DNA of 64,000 nt from Leisingera coralii (GCF_049056525.1 NZ_JBHUPT010000017.1:62001-126000); one strand, 5' to 3'. Positions 1 through 10,838 are shown, counted from the first letter of the stretch. The notes: generated from the letters alone by a model not told the origin. Numbers and translations are program-made.

Positions 1-1
1 T

Positions 2-343
2 CCGCCGCGCAGCTTTTACTGCCTGGTGGTGGCAGGCGGGCCGCAAAGCGATCCGCTGTCCTATACCCGCGGGGTGGCGCTGATCCGGGCCGAGCACCCC
101 GACCTGGTGCGCAAGAGCTGCGTGCATGAGGAAGTGGCGCAAGGCCTGGGCCTCAGGAACGACAGCCCGCGCGCGCGTCCATCGATTTTCAATGACGACG
201 ACGAATTTGCACTGCTGACCAGCTTTGACGAAAAGCTGCTGCAGATGCTGTATGATCCGAGATTGAAAACGGGGATGAGCCTGGAAGAGGCCCGCCCCCT
301 GATCCGCATTCTCGCCCGCGAGGCGATGGGCCAGGAATTGTAG
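2..343 (+). CDS. DUF2927 domain-containing protein, C-terminal part (5' end outside window)
   Basis: The reading frame is open to the left edge, so only the last ~113 residues are present. The segment with CVHEEVAQGLGL, NDSPRARPSIFNDDDEFALL and LYDPRLKTGMS matches my memory of the C-terminal half of DUF2927, a family of secreted Rhodobacteraceae proteins. The HEE-x(3)-LGL spacing recalls zincin-like proteins, but no catalytic role is established. It ends 25 nt before the SPFH gene and could be co-transcribed with it. Confidence 0.75.
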   Translation, partial: PPRSFYCLVVAGGPQSDPLSYTRGVALIRAEHPDLVRKSCVHEEVAQGLGLRNDSPRARPSIFNDDDEFALLTSFDEKLLQMLYDPRLKTGMSLEEARPLIRILAREAMGQEL

Positions 344-368
344 GCCGCCAAAGGAAGAGGACCAGCAG

Positions 369-1547
369 ATGGGTATTTTCGATTTTCTCAAAGGCGAGTT
401 CATTGATGTCATTCATTGGGTGGACGACACCCATGACACCATGGTCTGGCGGTTCGAGCGCGAGGGGCATGAAATCAAATACGGCGCCAAGCTGACGGTG
501 CGCGAGGGCCAGGCCGCGGTGTTCGTGCACGAGGGCCAGCTGGCCGATGTGTTTACCCCCGGTCTCTACATGCTTGAGACCAACAACATGCCCATCATGA
601 CCACGCTGCAGCATTGGGATCATGCCTTCCAGTCGCCGTTCAAGTCGGAGATCTACTTTGTCGACACCACCCGGTTCAGCGATCTGAAATGGGGCACCAA
701 GAACCCGATCATCTGCCGCGACCCGGAGTTCGGGCCGGTCCGTCTGCGCGCCTATGGCACCTATACGATCAAGGTGGCCGACCCGGCCCGTTTCCTGAGC
801 GAAATCGTCGGCACCGATGGCGAATTCACCATGGACGAGATCTCGTACCAAATCCGCAACATCATCGTGCAGGAGTTCAGCCGCGTTATTGCAGGCTCCG
901 GCATTCCGGTGCTGGACATGGCGGCCAACACCGCTGATCTGGGCAAGCTGGTGGCGGCAGAGATTTCCGGCACTCTGGCGGAGTACGGCCTGATGATGCC
1001 GGAGCTATACATCGAGAACATCTCGCTGCCGCCCGCGGTGGAGGAAGCGATGGACAAGCGCACCCAGATGGGGGTGCTGGGTGACCTTGGGCGTTATACC
1101 CAGTTTTCCGCCGCCGAAGCGATGACCGCCGCGGCCCAGACACCGAACAGCGGCATGGGTGCCGGCATGGGGATGGGCATGGGCTTGGCGATGGCGCAGC
1201 AAATGGGCCAGGCCCTGCAGGGAGGCGCAGCCTCTCCGGCAGCGGGTCAGCCGGCCGGGCCATGGGGCGCATGGCCCGAACCCGCTGCGCCGCAAAGGGC
1301 CGCGCCCGCAGCACCGCCCCCGCCGCCGGTGGAACATGTCTGGCATATCGCGGTGGACGGGCAAACTTCCGGCCCGTTCTCCAAGGCGCGGATGGGCCGG
1401 ATGGCTCAGGACGGCAGCCTCACACGGGGCACCCATGTCTGGACCCCGGGCCAGGACGGCTGGAAACGGGCCGGCGAGGTGATGGAACTGGCGCAGCTGT
1501 TCACCATCCTGCCGCCGCCGCCCCCTCCGCCGCCGCCCGCCGGCTGA
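369..1547 (+). CDS. SPFH-domain protein with C-terminal GYF_2-like domain
   Basis: Protein of 392 aa. Residues ~1-240 form an SPFH/stomatin-like domain of the 'virion core protein' type (COG4260-like). Residues ~265-315 are a Gly/Met-rich then Pro/Ala-rich linker. Residues ~320-375 (WHIAVDGQTSGPFSKARMG, then VWTPGQDGWKRAGEV) match the GYF_2 module, usually a protein-interaction domain. A poly-proline tail closes the protein. A purine-rich AGGAAGAGG lies upstream of the ATG. The next gene encodes a zinc-ribbon membrane protein of the same orientation, a pairing I recall for this family. These proteins probably assemble at membranes; no enzymatic activity is evident. Confidence 0.8.
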   Translation: MGIFDFLKGEFIDVIHWVDDTHDTMVWRFEREGHEIKYGAKLTVREGQAAVFVHEGQLADVFTPGLYMLETNNMPIMTTLQHWDHAFQSPFKSEIYFVDTTRFSDLKWGTKNPIICRDPEFGPVRLRAYGTYTIKVADPARFLSEIVGTDGEFTMDEISYQIRNIIVQEFSRVIAGSGIPVLDMAANTADLGKLVAAEISGTLAEYGLMMPELYIENISLPPAVEEAMDKRTQMGVLGDLGRYTQFSAAEAMTAAAQTPNSGMGAGMGMGMGLAMAQQMGQALQGGAASPAAGQPAGPWGAWPEPAAPQRAAPAAPPPPPVEHVWHIAVDGQTSGPFSKARMGRMAQDGSLTRGTHVWTPGQDGWKRAGEVMELAQLFTILPPPPPPPPPAG

Positions 1548-1605
1548 GCCCTGGCTGCGGCGGTATCGGGACCGCGATGCTGCCGCCCTCATTCCTTCAG
1601 ATGTT

Positions 1606-2757
1606 TTGCCACCGCAGGTTCCCCTCCCCGTGACGATGCCCCCGCCGCCGCCAGCCGCCAGCGCGCCCTCTGCCCCGGAGGACAGCCACCGTTTCCCCTG
1701 CCCCAATTGCGGCGCCGATTACCGCTTTGATCCAAACGCCGGCGCGCTGATCTGCGATCATTGCGGCCACCGCGAAGAGGTCCGCAGCGGCCCGTGGAAG
1801 GGCTCAGCCCTGCGGGAGCTGGATTTCCGCGCTGCCGCGGCCGAGCAGTTGCCGGAGGCGGAAATCGAAGTCACCCGGGTCTTTGTCTGCCCCAACTGCG
1901 CGGCGCAGGTGGAGTTCGACCCGGACACCCACGCCAAGGAATGCCCGTTCTGTGCCACCCCTGTCGTGACCGGCACTGGCGAGAACCGGCACATCAAACC
2001 CAAGGGGGTGCTGCCCTTTACGGTCACCGAACGGGCCGCGCACAAGGCGATGACGGATTGGCTGGGGCGGCTGTGGTTCGCGCCAAACGGCCTGAAAGAA
2101 TACGCCCGCAAGGGTCGGCGGATGCAAGGGATCTATGTGCCCTACTGGACCTATGACGCCCAGACCCGCAGCAGCTACACCGGTCAGCGCGGCACTGTCT
2201 ATTATGTGACCGAAACCTTTCAGCGGGACGGCAAGATGCAGACCCGGCAGGTGGCCAAGGTGCGCTGGCGGCCCGCGGCCGGCCGGGTGCAGCGGTTCTT
2301 TGACGATGTGCTGGTGCTGGCTTCGAACAGCCTGCCGAAACGCTATACCGAGGCGCTGGAACCCTGGGACCTGTCGCAGCTTGAGCCCTATCAGCCGCAG
2401 TACCTGGCGGGCTTCCGGGCCGAAGCCTACACGGTGGACCTGGAGGCAGGCTTTGCCGAGGCGGGGCAGAAGATGGAGCGTGTCATCGAGCGCGATGTGC
2501 GGTTTGACATTGGCGGCGACCGGCAGCGCATCAGCAGCATCGACACGCAGATGTCCGATGTGACCTTCAAGCATATCCTGCTGCCTGTCTGGCTGGCGGC
2601 TTATAAGTACCGCGGCAAGACCTACCGCTTTGTGGTGAACGGGCAATCGGGCCGGGTGCAGGGCGAGCGGCCCTATTCGGCCTGGAAGATTGCCGCCGCG
2701 ATCATTCTGGCACTGGCCATTGCTGCGGGCGTTGCCCTGCTCGCCAGCCAGCAGTAA
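1606..2757 (+). CDS. Double zinc-ribbon protein with C-terminal membrane anchor
   Basis: Protein of up to 383 aa. Two zinc-ribbon units are visible: CPNCG...CDHCG near residues 27-48 and CPNC...CPFC near residues 95-115. A soluble middle domain with repeated aromatic YVPYWTYDA-type segments follows. A single hydrophobic helix (IAAAIILALAIAAGVALL) lies at the very C-terminus. The first codon here is TTG at 1606; GTG at 1630 or ATG at 1636 are equally possible because no clear Shine-Dalgarno sequence is present. It follows the SPFH gene by ~60 nt and is probably its membrane partner. The role is unknown; it has been annotated elsewhere as a TFIIB-type zinc-ribbon or 'primosomal N'-like' protein, which I would not trust. 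Confidence 0.72.
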   Translation: MPPQVPLPVTMPPPPPAASAPSAPEDSHRFPCPNCGADYRFDPNAGALICDHCGHREEVRSGPWKGSALRELDFRAAAAEQLPEAEIEVTRVFVCPNCAAQVEFDPDTHAKECPFCATPVVTGTGENRHIKPKGVLPFTVTERAAHKAMTDWLGRLWFAPNGLKEYARKGRRMQGIYVPYWTYDAQTRSSYTGQRGTVYYVTETFQRDGKMQTRQVAKVRWRPAAGRVQRFFDDVLVLASNSLPKRYTEALEPWDLSQLEPYQPQYLAGFRAEAYTVDLEAGFAEAGQKMERVIERDVRFDIGGDRQRISSIDTQMSDVTFKHILLPVWLAAYKYRGKTYRFVVNGQSGRVQGERPYSAWKIAAAIILALAIAAGVALLASQQ

Positions 2758-2853
2758 CCCATGAAAAAGCGGAAGGGGGAACAGCCTCCCCCTTCCTGAT
2801 GCGGCCGGTTCCTTTCCCCGGTGCTTAGCCGGAACCACGGCCGCCCCCCCCTA

Positions 2854-3273
2854 TCAGGCTTTGCTGATCTCGATCTTGCGGGCGGTTTCAGGCTGCTCCA
2901 GCGCCTTTTTCGGCACCGAGATATGCAGCACACCGTCCTCCATCTTGGCAGAGGCCGCCTGCCCGTCGGCGTCCTCCGGCAGGCGGAAGGAGCGGCGGAA
3001 GGCACCATACTGGCGCTCGCTGAAGTACCAGGTGTCGCCCGTCTTCTCGGACTGTGTCTTCTTCTCGCCGCGGATCGTCAGCACGCCGTTGTCCACGGTC
3101 AGCTCGACATCTCCAAGGGCGACGCCCGGAAGCTCCATCGCGATATCATACGCCTCCTTGCCCGAAGAGGCCTCCGTTGCGGGATTGAGCCAATCGGCGA
3201 GCCGGGTTCCGAAGCTGCGGAACGGGTCATAAAGCGACGGCCAGAAACCGCCATGTTCGGTTTTTTCCACCAT
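2854..3273 (-). CDS. Small heat-shock protein, Hsp20/alpha-crystallin family
   Basis: Protein of 139 aa. The alpha-crystallin domain spans residues ~40-130: AYDIAMELPGV, the strand segment VDNGVLTIRGEK and the conserved A-x-x-x-n-GVL motif near the end (KMEDGVLHISVPK). The N-terminal arm is short (MVEKTEHGGFWPSLYDPFRSF). A perfect GGAGG lies 7 nt upstream of the ATG at 3273, which fixes the start. It is an ATP-independent cytoplasmic holdase. It stands alone, divergent from the nitroreductase gene. No sigma-32 promoter was identified by eye. Confidence 0.93.
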   Translation of the reverse strand: MVEKTEHGGFWPSLYDPFRSFGTRLADWLNPATEASSGKEAYDIAMELPGVALGDVELTVDNGVLTIRGEKKTQSEKTGDTWYFSERQYGAFRRSFRLPEDADGQAASAKMEDGVLHISVPKKALEQPETARKIEISKA

Positions 3274-3408
3274 AGTCCAACCTCCTTTCCTGTTTCGGCC
3301 CATTGTACCCTTGACGCCGCGGCACTGCTTTGATCCCGCGCAAGCGGGGCGCTTGCGCAAAAGAATTTCTGACGCCAGTCTGCCATCAGCCGCTAGGAGG
3401 GACTTAAC

Positions 3409-4083
3409 GTGACACCCGATCTGCAAAGCCTGGACACCCTGTTTGCCGCCCGCCACAGCTGCCGGGCCTTCAGCCCGGAGCCGGTGCCGCGCGCGGTGAT
3501 CGAGGACATCCTGCGGACAGCGCAAAAGGTGCCTTCCTGGTGCAATGCGCAGCCCTGGAAGGTGACCATCTGCAGCGGTGCCGGGACGGAACGCGTGCGG
3601 GCCGCCCTGCTCAAGGCGGCGGAGGGTGGCGGGCACAGCCCGGACCTGCCCTTTCCCGATGGCTACTCGGGGGAGTACCAGCAGCGCCGCCGCGACTGCG
3701 GCTGGGCCCTGTATGAGGCCGTCGGCGTGCAGAAAGGCGACCGTGCCGGGTCGGCGCGGCAGATGATGGAGAATTACCGGCTGTTCGGCGCGCCGCATTG
3801 CGCGATCCTGTCGTCTCCGGCAGAGCTGGGCTCCTATGGCGCGATGGATTGCGGCGGCTTTGTTGCCGCCTTCACGCTGGCCGCCCAGGCCGCCGGGGTT
3901 TCCAGCATCCCGCAGGCGGCGGTTGCCTCCTTTGCGCCGCTGCTGCATGAGCTGCTGGACATACCGGACGACCGGATCATCCTCTGCGCCATTTCCTTTG
4001 GCTACGGCGCCGGGGACCACCCGGCCAACAGCTTCCGCACCAGCCGGGCGGCGCTGGAGGAATTTGCGGACTGGCGCGGCTGA
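3409..4083 (+). CDS. Nitroreductase family protein
   Basis: Protein of 224 aa starting at GTG (CTAGGAGGGACTTAAC precedes it). The nitroreductase fold is shown by the N-terminal RHSCRAFSPEPVP segment (FMN phosphate/ribityl contact) and PSWCNAQPW near residue 45, which corresponds to the PSxxNxQPW flavin-binding motif. The ISFGYGAGDHPANSFRTSR segment near the C-terminus is also typical. It is presumably an FMN-dependent NAD(P)H oxidoreductase of unknown substrate. dtd follows 22 nt downstream on the same strand, so the two may be co-transcribed. Confidence 0.9.
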   Translation: MTPDLQSLDTLFAARHSCRAFSPEPVPRAVIEDILRTAQKVPSWCNAQPWKVTICSGAGTERVRAALLKAAEGGGHSPDLPFPDGYSGEYQQRRRDCGWALYEAVGVQKGDRAGSARQMMENYRLFGAPHCAILSSPAELGSYGAMDCGGFVAAFTLAAQAAGVSSIPQAAVASFAPLLHELLDIPDDRIILCAISFGYGAGDHPANSFRTSRAALEEFADWRG

Positions 4084-4105
4084 GACAGGACAAGGACAAT
4101 CACGG

Positions 4106-4552
4106 ATGCGGGCATTGATTCAGCGGGTCGGCGAGGCTTCGGTCACGGTGGACGGCGAGACATTGGGAGAGATCGGCCCCGGCCTGCTGATCCTGGTCTG
4201 TGCCATGCAGGGCGACAGCGAGGCGCAGGCGGATCAGCTGGCGGCGAAAATCTCCAAGCTCAGGATCTTCAAGGATGAAGGCGGCAAGATGAACCGCTCG
4301 GTGCTGGAGACCGGCGGCAGCGCCCTGGTGGTCAGCCAGTTCACCCTGGCCGCCGATACCCGCCGCGGCAACCGGCCCGGCTTTTCAACTGCGGCCTCCC
4401 CGGCCGAAGGGGAACGGCTGTATGAGTATTTCGCGGATCAGCTGTCCCGGCTCGGTCTGGAAACCGCAAAAGGACGGTTCGGCGCTGACATGAAAGTGCG
4501 GCTGCTGAACGACGGCCCGGTGACCATCTGGATGGATACTGAACAGGCCTGA
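4106..4552 (+). CDS. dtd: D-aminoacyl-tRNA deacylase
   Basis: Protein of 148 aa, the usual DTD length. It begins MRALIQRVGEASVTVDGE and carries the catalytic-pocket motif SQFTLAADTRRGNRPGFS in the middle and the Gly-Pro motif NDGPVTIWMDT near the C-terminus. Together these define the family that hydrolyses D-aminoacyl and glycyl-tRNA(Ala) mischarging products in the cytoplasm. The start is the ATG preceded by ACAAGGACAATCACGG. It probably shares a transcript with the preceding nitroreductase. Confidence 0.95.
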   Translation: MRALIQRVGEASVTVDGETLGEIGPGLLILVCAMQGDSEAQADQLAAKISKLRIFKDEGGKMNRSVLETGGSALVVSQFTLAADTRRGNRPGFSTAASPAEGERLYEYFADQLSRLGLETAKGRFGADMKVRLLNDGPVTIWMDTEQA

Positions 4553-4992
4553 TCCGGCCGTCGCAGTCTGCCTGCCGCAAACGGGATGCCTGCTGCGCCC
4601 GGCAAGGCTCTGGCACCAGCTGCTCCCTGCGGCGCTGTCCGGGCTGAAGGCGGCAACGGCGACGTTTTCAGGCCAGAAAGTATCGATTCTTTCCCCGTTA
4701 CCGCCAGCATTGCGCCTCGATCCGGCCAATTCATAAAAAATCCATCATATCTGCGCACAAAAATTTCCTGTCGCATTCCGGATGTTTTTTTGATTTACAC
4801 CCGGAACGGCAGCTAAAAACGGCACCTTAATTGAGAAAGGCGACCTTCCTTTTGCGGGCCTCACCGGCGCGTGTGCGGCCTTACCAAGCGTTGCGCGAAT
4901 AACGCTTGCGAGGTGACAGCAAATGCGCAAATCTTGAACCACCAATCAAAAAAACGGGTGCCTGGAGCACCACAACCAATCGGGAGAACTCT
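4553..4992. promoter_or_regulatory. 440-nt intergenic region upstream of the ABC importer operon, with an inverted repeat
   Basis: No convincing gene is present. The stretch from ~4730 is AT-rich relative to its neighbours. At 4885-4892 and 4901-4908 the words CAAGCGTT and AACGCTTG form a perfect 8-bp inverted repeat with an 8-nt spacer, about 85 nt before the operon's start codon. It could be an operator for a repressor or activator of peptide uptake, or a hairpin in the leader. TCGGGAGAAC is the Shine-Dalgarno sequence of the next gene. Confidence 0.4.
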
Positions 4993-6576
4993 ATGAACAG
5001 ACACATGCAGTATCTGGCCAGTCAGGCTGCGGCAGGCAAACTGTCCCGCCGCGACTTCCTGGGCAAGGCCGCCGCACTCGGCTTTACCACTGTTTCCGCC
5101 AACCTGCTGCTGTCCAGCGCCGCCAAGGCGGCCGGCCCGCAGAAGGGGGGCACCATCCGCCTCGGCCTGCAGGGCGGCTCCACCACCGACAGCCTGGATC
5201 CGGCGCTGGTCACCAACACCGTCGGCCTGATGGTCACCCGCCTGTGGGGTGAAACCCTGGTCGAACTGGCCGACGACGGCGGCATCGAGGGCAAACTGGC
5301 GGAAAGCTATGAAGCCTCCGCCGACGCCAAGACCTGGACCTTCAAGCTGCGACCGGGCGTCACCTATTCCAACGGCCAGAACGTCACCACCGAAGACGTG
5401 GTCAAGACCATGGAGCGCCACAGCGGCGAGGACACCAAGTCCGGCGCGCTGGGGATCATGCGCGGCATCAAGGACGTGCGCGCGGACGGCGACAGCGTTG
5501 TCTTCGAACTGGACAGCCCGAACGCCGACCTGCCCTACCTGCTGGCCGACTACCACCTGATCATCCAGCCGAACGGCGGCAATGACGATCCGGCGGCGCC
5601 CATCGGCACCGGCCCCTACATCATCAAGTCCGCCGACATGGGCGTGCGCTTCGTCGCCGAGAAGAACCCGAACTACTGGGGCGATCTGGGCAATGCGGAC
5701 ACCGTGGAAATCATCGTCATCAACGACGACACCGCCCGCGTCGCCGCGCTGCAGTCCGGCCAGGTGGATGTGATCGACCGGGTGCCGCCGCGCACAGCGA
5801 AACTGGTGGACCGCGCGCCGAACATCACCGTGCACTCGACCTCCGCGGCCGGCCATTACGTGTTCATCATGCACTGCAACACCGCGCCGTTTGATAACAA
5901 CGACGTGCGCCTGGCGCTGAAATACGGCATCAACCGCCAGGAAATGGTGGACAAGATCCTGAACGGCTATGGCACCGTGGGCAACGACACCCCGATCAAC
6001 GCCTCCTATCCGATGTACACCGAGCTGGAACAGCGCCAGTTCGACCCGGACAAGGCGATGCACCACATGAAGAAGGCCGGCCACGACGGTGCCATCCTTC
6101 TGCGCACCTCGGACAACTCCTTCCCCGGCGCGCCGGATGCATCCGCCCTGTTCCAGCAGTCGCTTGCCGGCGCAGGCATCAAGCTGGACGTGAAGCGCGA
6201 ACCGAACGACGGCTACTGGTCGGAAGTCTGGAACAACAAGCCGTTCTGCACCAGCTACTGGGGCGGCCGTCCGACCCAGGACCAGATGTTCACTACCGCC
6301 TACCTGTCGACAGCGGACTGGAACGACACCCGCTTCAACAACGAGCAGTTCGACCAGATGCTGGTCGCCGCCCGCGGCGAGCTGGACGTTGCCAAGCGGA
6401 CGCAGATGTACGCCGACATGTCGATGATCCTGCGCGACGAAGGCGGTCTGATCTGCCCGATGTTCAACGACTTTGTCGAGGCAACCACCGATAAGGTGGA
6501 CGGCTGGGTCGAAGGCATTCCGGGCCAGGTTCTGATGAACGGCTACGCGGCCAGCAAGCTGTGGGTCAAAGCCTAA
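4993..6576 (+). CDS. Peptide-type ABC transporter substrate-binding protein (family 5), Tat signal
   Basis: Protein of 527 aa. The N-terminus MNRHMQYLASQAAAGKLSRRDFLGKAAALGF contains a twin-arginine motif (SRRDFLG) followed by a hydrophobic stretch and an AKAAG cleavage region, so it is exported folded. The mature part has family 5 SBP hallmarks: a TWTFKLRPGVTYSNG segment and an APIGTGPY segment typical of DppA/OppA proteins. It would bind a peptide or other organic solute in the periplasm. It is the first gene of a tight four-gene importer operon (next gene 1 nt downstream). GGGAGAAC precedes the chosen ATG; an in-frame upstream codon at 4906 would disrupt the Tat signal. Confidence 0.92.
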   Translation: MNRHMQYLASQAAAGKLSRRDFLGKAAALGFTTVSANLLLSSAAKAAGPQKGGTIRLGLQGGSTTDSLDPALVTNTVGLMVTRLWGETLVELADDGGIEGKLAESYEASADAKTWTFKLRPGVTYSNGQNVTTEDVVKTMERHSGEDTKSGALGIMRGIKDVRADGDSVVFELDSPNADLPYLLADYHLIIQPNGGNDDPAAPIGTGPYIIKSADMGVRFVAEKNPNYWGDLGNADTVEIIVINDDTARVAALQSGQVDVIDRVPPRTAKLVDRAPNITVHSTSAAGHYVFIMHCNTAPFDNNDVRLALKYGINRQEMVDKILNGYGTVGNDTPINASYPMYTELEQRQFDPDKAMHHMKKAGHDGAILLRTSDNSFPGAPDASALFQQSLAGAGIKLDVKREPNDGYWSEVWNNKPFCTSYWGGRPTQDQMFTTAYLSTADWNDTRFNNEQFDQMLVAARGELDVAKRTQMYADMSMILRDEGGLICPMFNDFVEATTDKVDGWVEGIPGQVLMNGYAASKLWVKA

Positions 6577-6577
6577 T

Positions 6578-7534
6578 ATGTCCCCGATCGTAAAACTCCT
6601 GGCTCAGCGCATTGCGCTGAGCCTGCTTCTTTTGCTGCTCATCTCAATCGTGATCTTTGCCGGCACCATCGTGCTGCCGGGCGACGTCGCACAGTCGATC
6701 CTGGGTCAGTCGGCAACGCCGGAAGCACTGGCCAACCTGCGGGCGGAGCTGGGGGTCAACGACCCGCCCGTTGAGCGCTATTTTGCCTGGCTTTTCGGCG
6801 CCATACAGGGCGATCTCGGCACCGCTCTGACCAGTGGCCAGGACATCGCCCAAGCGCTGAGCAGCCGGTTCTGGAATACCCTGTTCCTCGCCTTCTGGGC
6901 GGCCGTGGTTGCGGTCCCGCTGGCGATTTTTCTGGGCCTGCTTGCCGTCCGTTTCAAGGACCGCTGGCCCGACAAGCTGATCTCGGCCGTCACCCTGGCC
7001 TCGATCTCGATCCCGGAATTCCTGATCGGCTATGTGCTGATGTATTTCATCGCCGTGCAGCTGCGCTGGTTCCCGTCAGTGGCAATGATCAACGACAGCA
7101 TGAGCCTGTTTGAAAAACTGAACGCCATCGCCCTGCCGATCGCCGTGCTGACGCTGGTTGTTCTGGCCCATATGATGCGGATGACCCGCGCCGCGATCCT
7201 CAACGTGATGCAGTCGGCCTATATCGAAACCGCTGAGCTGAAAGGTCTCAATGCCTTTCAGGTGATCTACCGCCATGCCTTCCCCAACGCGATCGCGCCG
7301 ATCGTCAACGTGGTGATGCTGAACCTCGCCTATCTGGTGGTGGGCGTCGTGGTGATCGAGGTGGTCTTTGTCTACCCCGGCATGGGCCAGTATCTGGTGG
7401 ACCACGTGTCCAAGCGGGACGTGCCTGTTGTCCAGGCCTGCGGCCTGATCTTTGCCGCCGTCTATATCGGCCTCAACATGATCGCCGATATCGTCGCCAT
7501 CCTGAGCAACCCGCGTCTGAGGCATCCGAAATGA
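6578..7534 (+). CDS. ABC transporter permease, DppB/OppB type
   Basis: Integral membrane protein of 318 aa with about six predicted transmembrane segments. The N-terminal helix is LLAQRIALSLLLLLLISIVIFAG. The loop with ETAELKGLNAFQVIYRHAFPN is the EAA motif that contacts the ATPase. LLISIVIF followed by a periplasmic domain with LGQSATPEALANLRAELGV is typical of family 5 permease 1. It overlaps the next permease by 4 nt (ATGA), indicating translational coupling. Confidence 0.93.
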   Translation: MSPIVKLLAQRIALSLLLLLLISIVIFAGTIVLPGDVAQSILGQSATPEALANLRAELGVNDPPVERYFAWLFGAIQGDLGTALTSGQDIAQALSSRFWNTLFLAFWAAVVAVPLAIFLGLLAVRFKDRWPDKLISAVTLASISIPEFLIGYVLMYFIAVQLRWFPSVAMINDSMSLFEKLNAIALPIAVLTLVVLAHMMRMTRAAILNVMQSAYIETAELKGLNAFQVIYRHAFPNAIAPIVNVVMLNLAYLVVGVVVIEVVFVYPGMGQYLVDHVSKRDVPVVQACGLIFAAVYIGLNMIADIVAILSNPRLRHPK

Positions 7535-8342
7535 AGAATATCCCCATTTCTGCACTCATCGGGCTATTGTTCACCGCCCTGTACTTCCTAGGTGCCATCT
7601 TTGCGCCGCTGCTGGCCCCGTATGGCGTCGGCGAAGTGGTCGGCGATGTGTGGGAGCCCTCCAGCTCTGATTACCTGCTGGGCACCGACAACATCGGCCG
7701 CGACCTTCTCAGCCGGATGATCTATGGCGGCCGCACCACCATCTTCATCGCAACGGCTGCGACCGTGCTGTCCTTCACCCTGGGCTCCGTCCTCGGCTTC
7801 TTTGCCGCGGTGATGGGCGGCTGGATCGACCAGACCCTGTCCCGCTTCGTCGATCTGGTTATGTCGATTCCGACGCTGATCTTCGCCCTGGTGGTGCTGT
7901 CCGTGGCTCCGGTGACCGTCCCTATCCTGATCCTGGTGATGGGCCTTCTGGACTCCACCCGCGTCTACCGTCTGGCCCGTGCCGTTGCGGTCGACATCGA
8001 AGTCATGGACTACGTCGAAGCAGCCCGCCTGCGCGGCGAGAAGACCGCCTGGATCATCTTCCGCGAGATCCTGCCCAACGCGCTGTCTCCGCTGATCGCC
8101 GAGATGGGCCTGCGCTTCATCTTCGCAGTTCTGTTCGTCTCCACCCTGTCCTTCCTGGGCCTGGGCGTGCAGCCGCCTGAGGCTGACTGGGGCGGCATCG
8201 TGAAGGAGAACAAGGAAGGCATCGTCTACGGCATTCCTGCGGCCCTGATCCCGGCCTTTGCCATCGCCACCCTGGCGATCTCGGTCAACCTGGTGGCTGA
8301 CTGGGTGCTGAACCGGACCACATCGCTGAAAGGAGGCCGCGG

Positions 8343-8346
<4 letters not shown>
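7531..8346 (+). CDS. ABC transporter permease, DppC/OppC type
   Basis: Integral membrane protein of 271 aa. LLGTDNIGRDLLSRMIYGGRT is the highly conserved DppC N-terminal signature, and VEAARLRGEKTAWIIFREILPN is the EAA loop. LSFLGLGVQPPEADWGG near the C-terminus is also diagnostic. It forms the heteromeric channel with the upstream permease. It overlaps the ATPase gene by 4 nt. Confidence 0.94.
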
Positions 8347-9980
<1,634 letters not shown>

Positions 9981-9998
9981 TTCCACCAAAGGATGCAA

Positions 9999-10036
9999 AG
10001 CCCCCGCCAGATTGCTGACGGGGGCTTTTTCTTTTT
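9999..10036 (+). terminator. Rho-independent terminator of the ABC importer operon
   Basis: An 8-bp stem AGCCCCCG / CGGGGGCT (9999-10006 and 10019-10026) with a 12-nt loop is followed by a long T-rich run. It lies 19 nt after the ATPase stop codon. Confidence 0.93.
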
Positions 10037-10196
10037 AAGACCATCCTGTTTTGTGGTATTTTAATTCCACTGGGGAGAATGCGGCGGAACCAGCCGCAAG
10101 CAATAGCATCATCACCGAGCATGGCTGTTTTCATGCAGGCCAAACCCGAATGAGCCGGGCAGTTTTGCTTTTTCAGGCAGAACAGGAGGGACTGTC

Positions 10197-10838
10197 ATGA
10201 CGGATTGGGCCATTCACGGACTGGAAATCGCCAACTGCAACTGCCTGCCGGGCTGCCCCTGCCAGTTTTCGCAGCTGCCCAGAGACGGCACCTGCGAGGC
10301 GATGCTGACCTTCCGCATCGACTCGGGGCACTACGGGGACACCAAGCTGGATGGCCTGCTGGCCGCCGCGATCTACAAGTGGCCGGGCCCGATCCACGAG
10401 GGCAACGGCGAGATGCAGCTGATCATCGACGAGCGGGCCACTGCGGACCAGAAGACCGCGCTGGAAGCCATCATGACCGGGCAGGACACCGCCGAGTTTG
10501 CGACGATGTTCTTTGTGTTCAATGCCATGTGCACGACCAGGCACGAAACCCTCAGCGCGCCGGTCTCCCTGAACTATGACAAGGAAACCGGCAAGGGCCA
10601 TGCCAAGGCCGGTGATATCGGCGAAACCTCGGTGGAGCCAATCCCGCATATCGTTTCAGGGGATCCGCATTCGGTGCAGATCAAACTGCCGAACGGGTTT
10701 GAGTACTCCGAGGCCTCGGTGGCACGGGGCAGCACCCGAACCCCCGGCTCTGCCATCAGCCTGCAAAAAAACAGCAACACCCACGCCCATATCGCTGAGC
10801 TGCACCTGACCGGTGCGGGCGTGCAGCGCGCGGCCTGA
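10197..10838 (+). CDS. DUF1326 domain-containing protein
   Basis: Protein of 213 aa. The N-terminal cysteine cluster IANCNCLPGCPCQFSQLP is the DUF1326 hallmark and suggests metal or thiol chemistry. The rest alternates beta-strand-like segments with GHYGDTKLDGL and EGNGEMQLIIDERAT. A strong AACAGGAGGGACTGTC precedes the ATG. It overlaps the DUF2182 gene by one base (TGATG), a conserved pairing as I recall. The biochemical function is unknown. Confidence 0.85.
   Translation: MTDWAIHGLEIANCNCLPGCPCQFSQLPRDGTCEAMLTFRIDSGHYGDTKLDGLLAAAIYKWPGPIHEGNGEMQLIIDERATADQKTALEAIMTGQDTAEFATMFFVFNAMCTTRHETLSAPVSLNYDKETGKGHAKAGDIGETSVEPIPHIVSGDPHSVQIKLPNGFEYSEASVARGSTRTPGSAISLQKNSNTHAHIAELHLTGAGVQRAA

Noticed and set aside
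2854..4020. Hsp20 as a 388-aa protein with a long N-terminal extension
   Set aside because: The extension is a shadow of the nitroreductase gene. A perfect Shine-Dalgarno sequence precedes the internal ATG at 3273.
4861..6084. Long minus-strand open frame opposite the substrate-binding protein gene
   Set aside because: Composition is a shadow of the high-GC plus-strand gene (His/Val/Gly-rich, no domain), while the plus strand encodes a clear Tat-exported binding protein.
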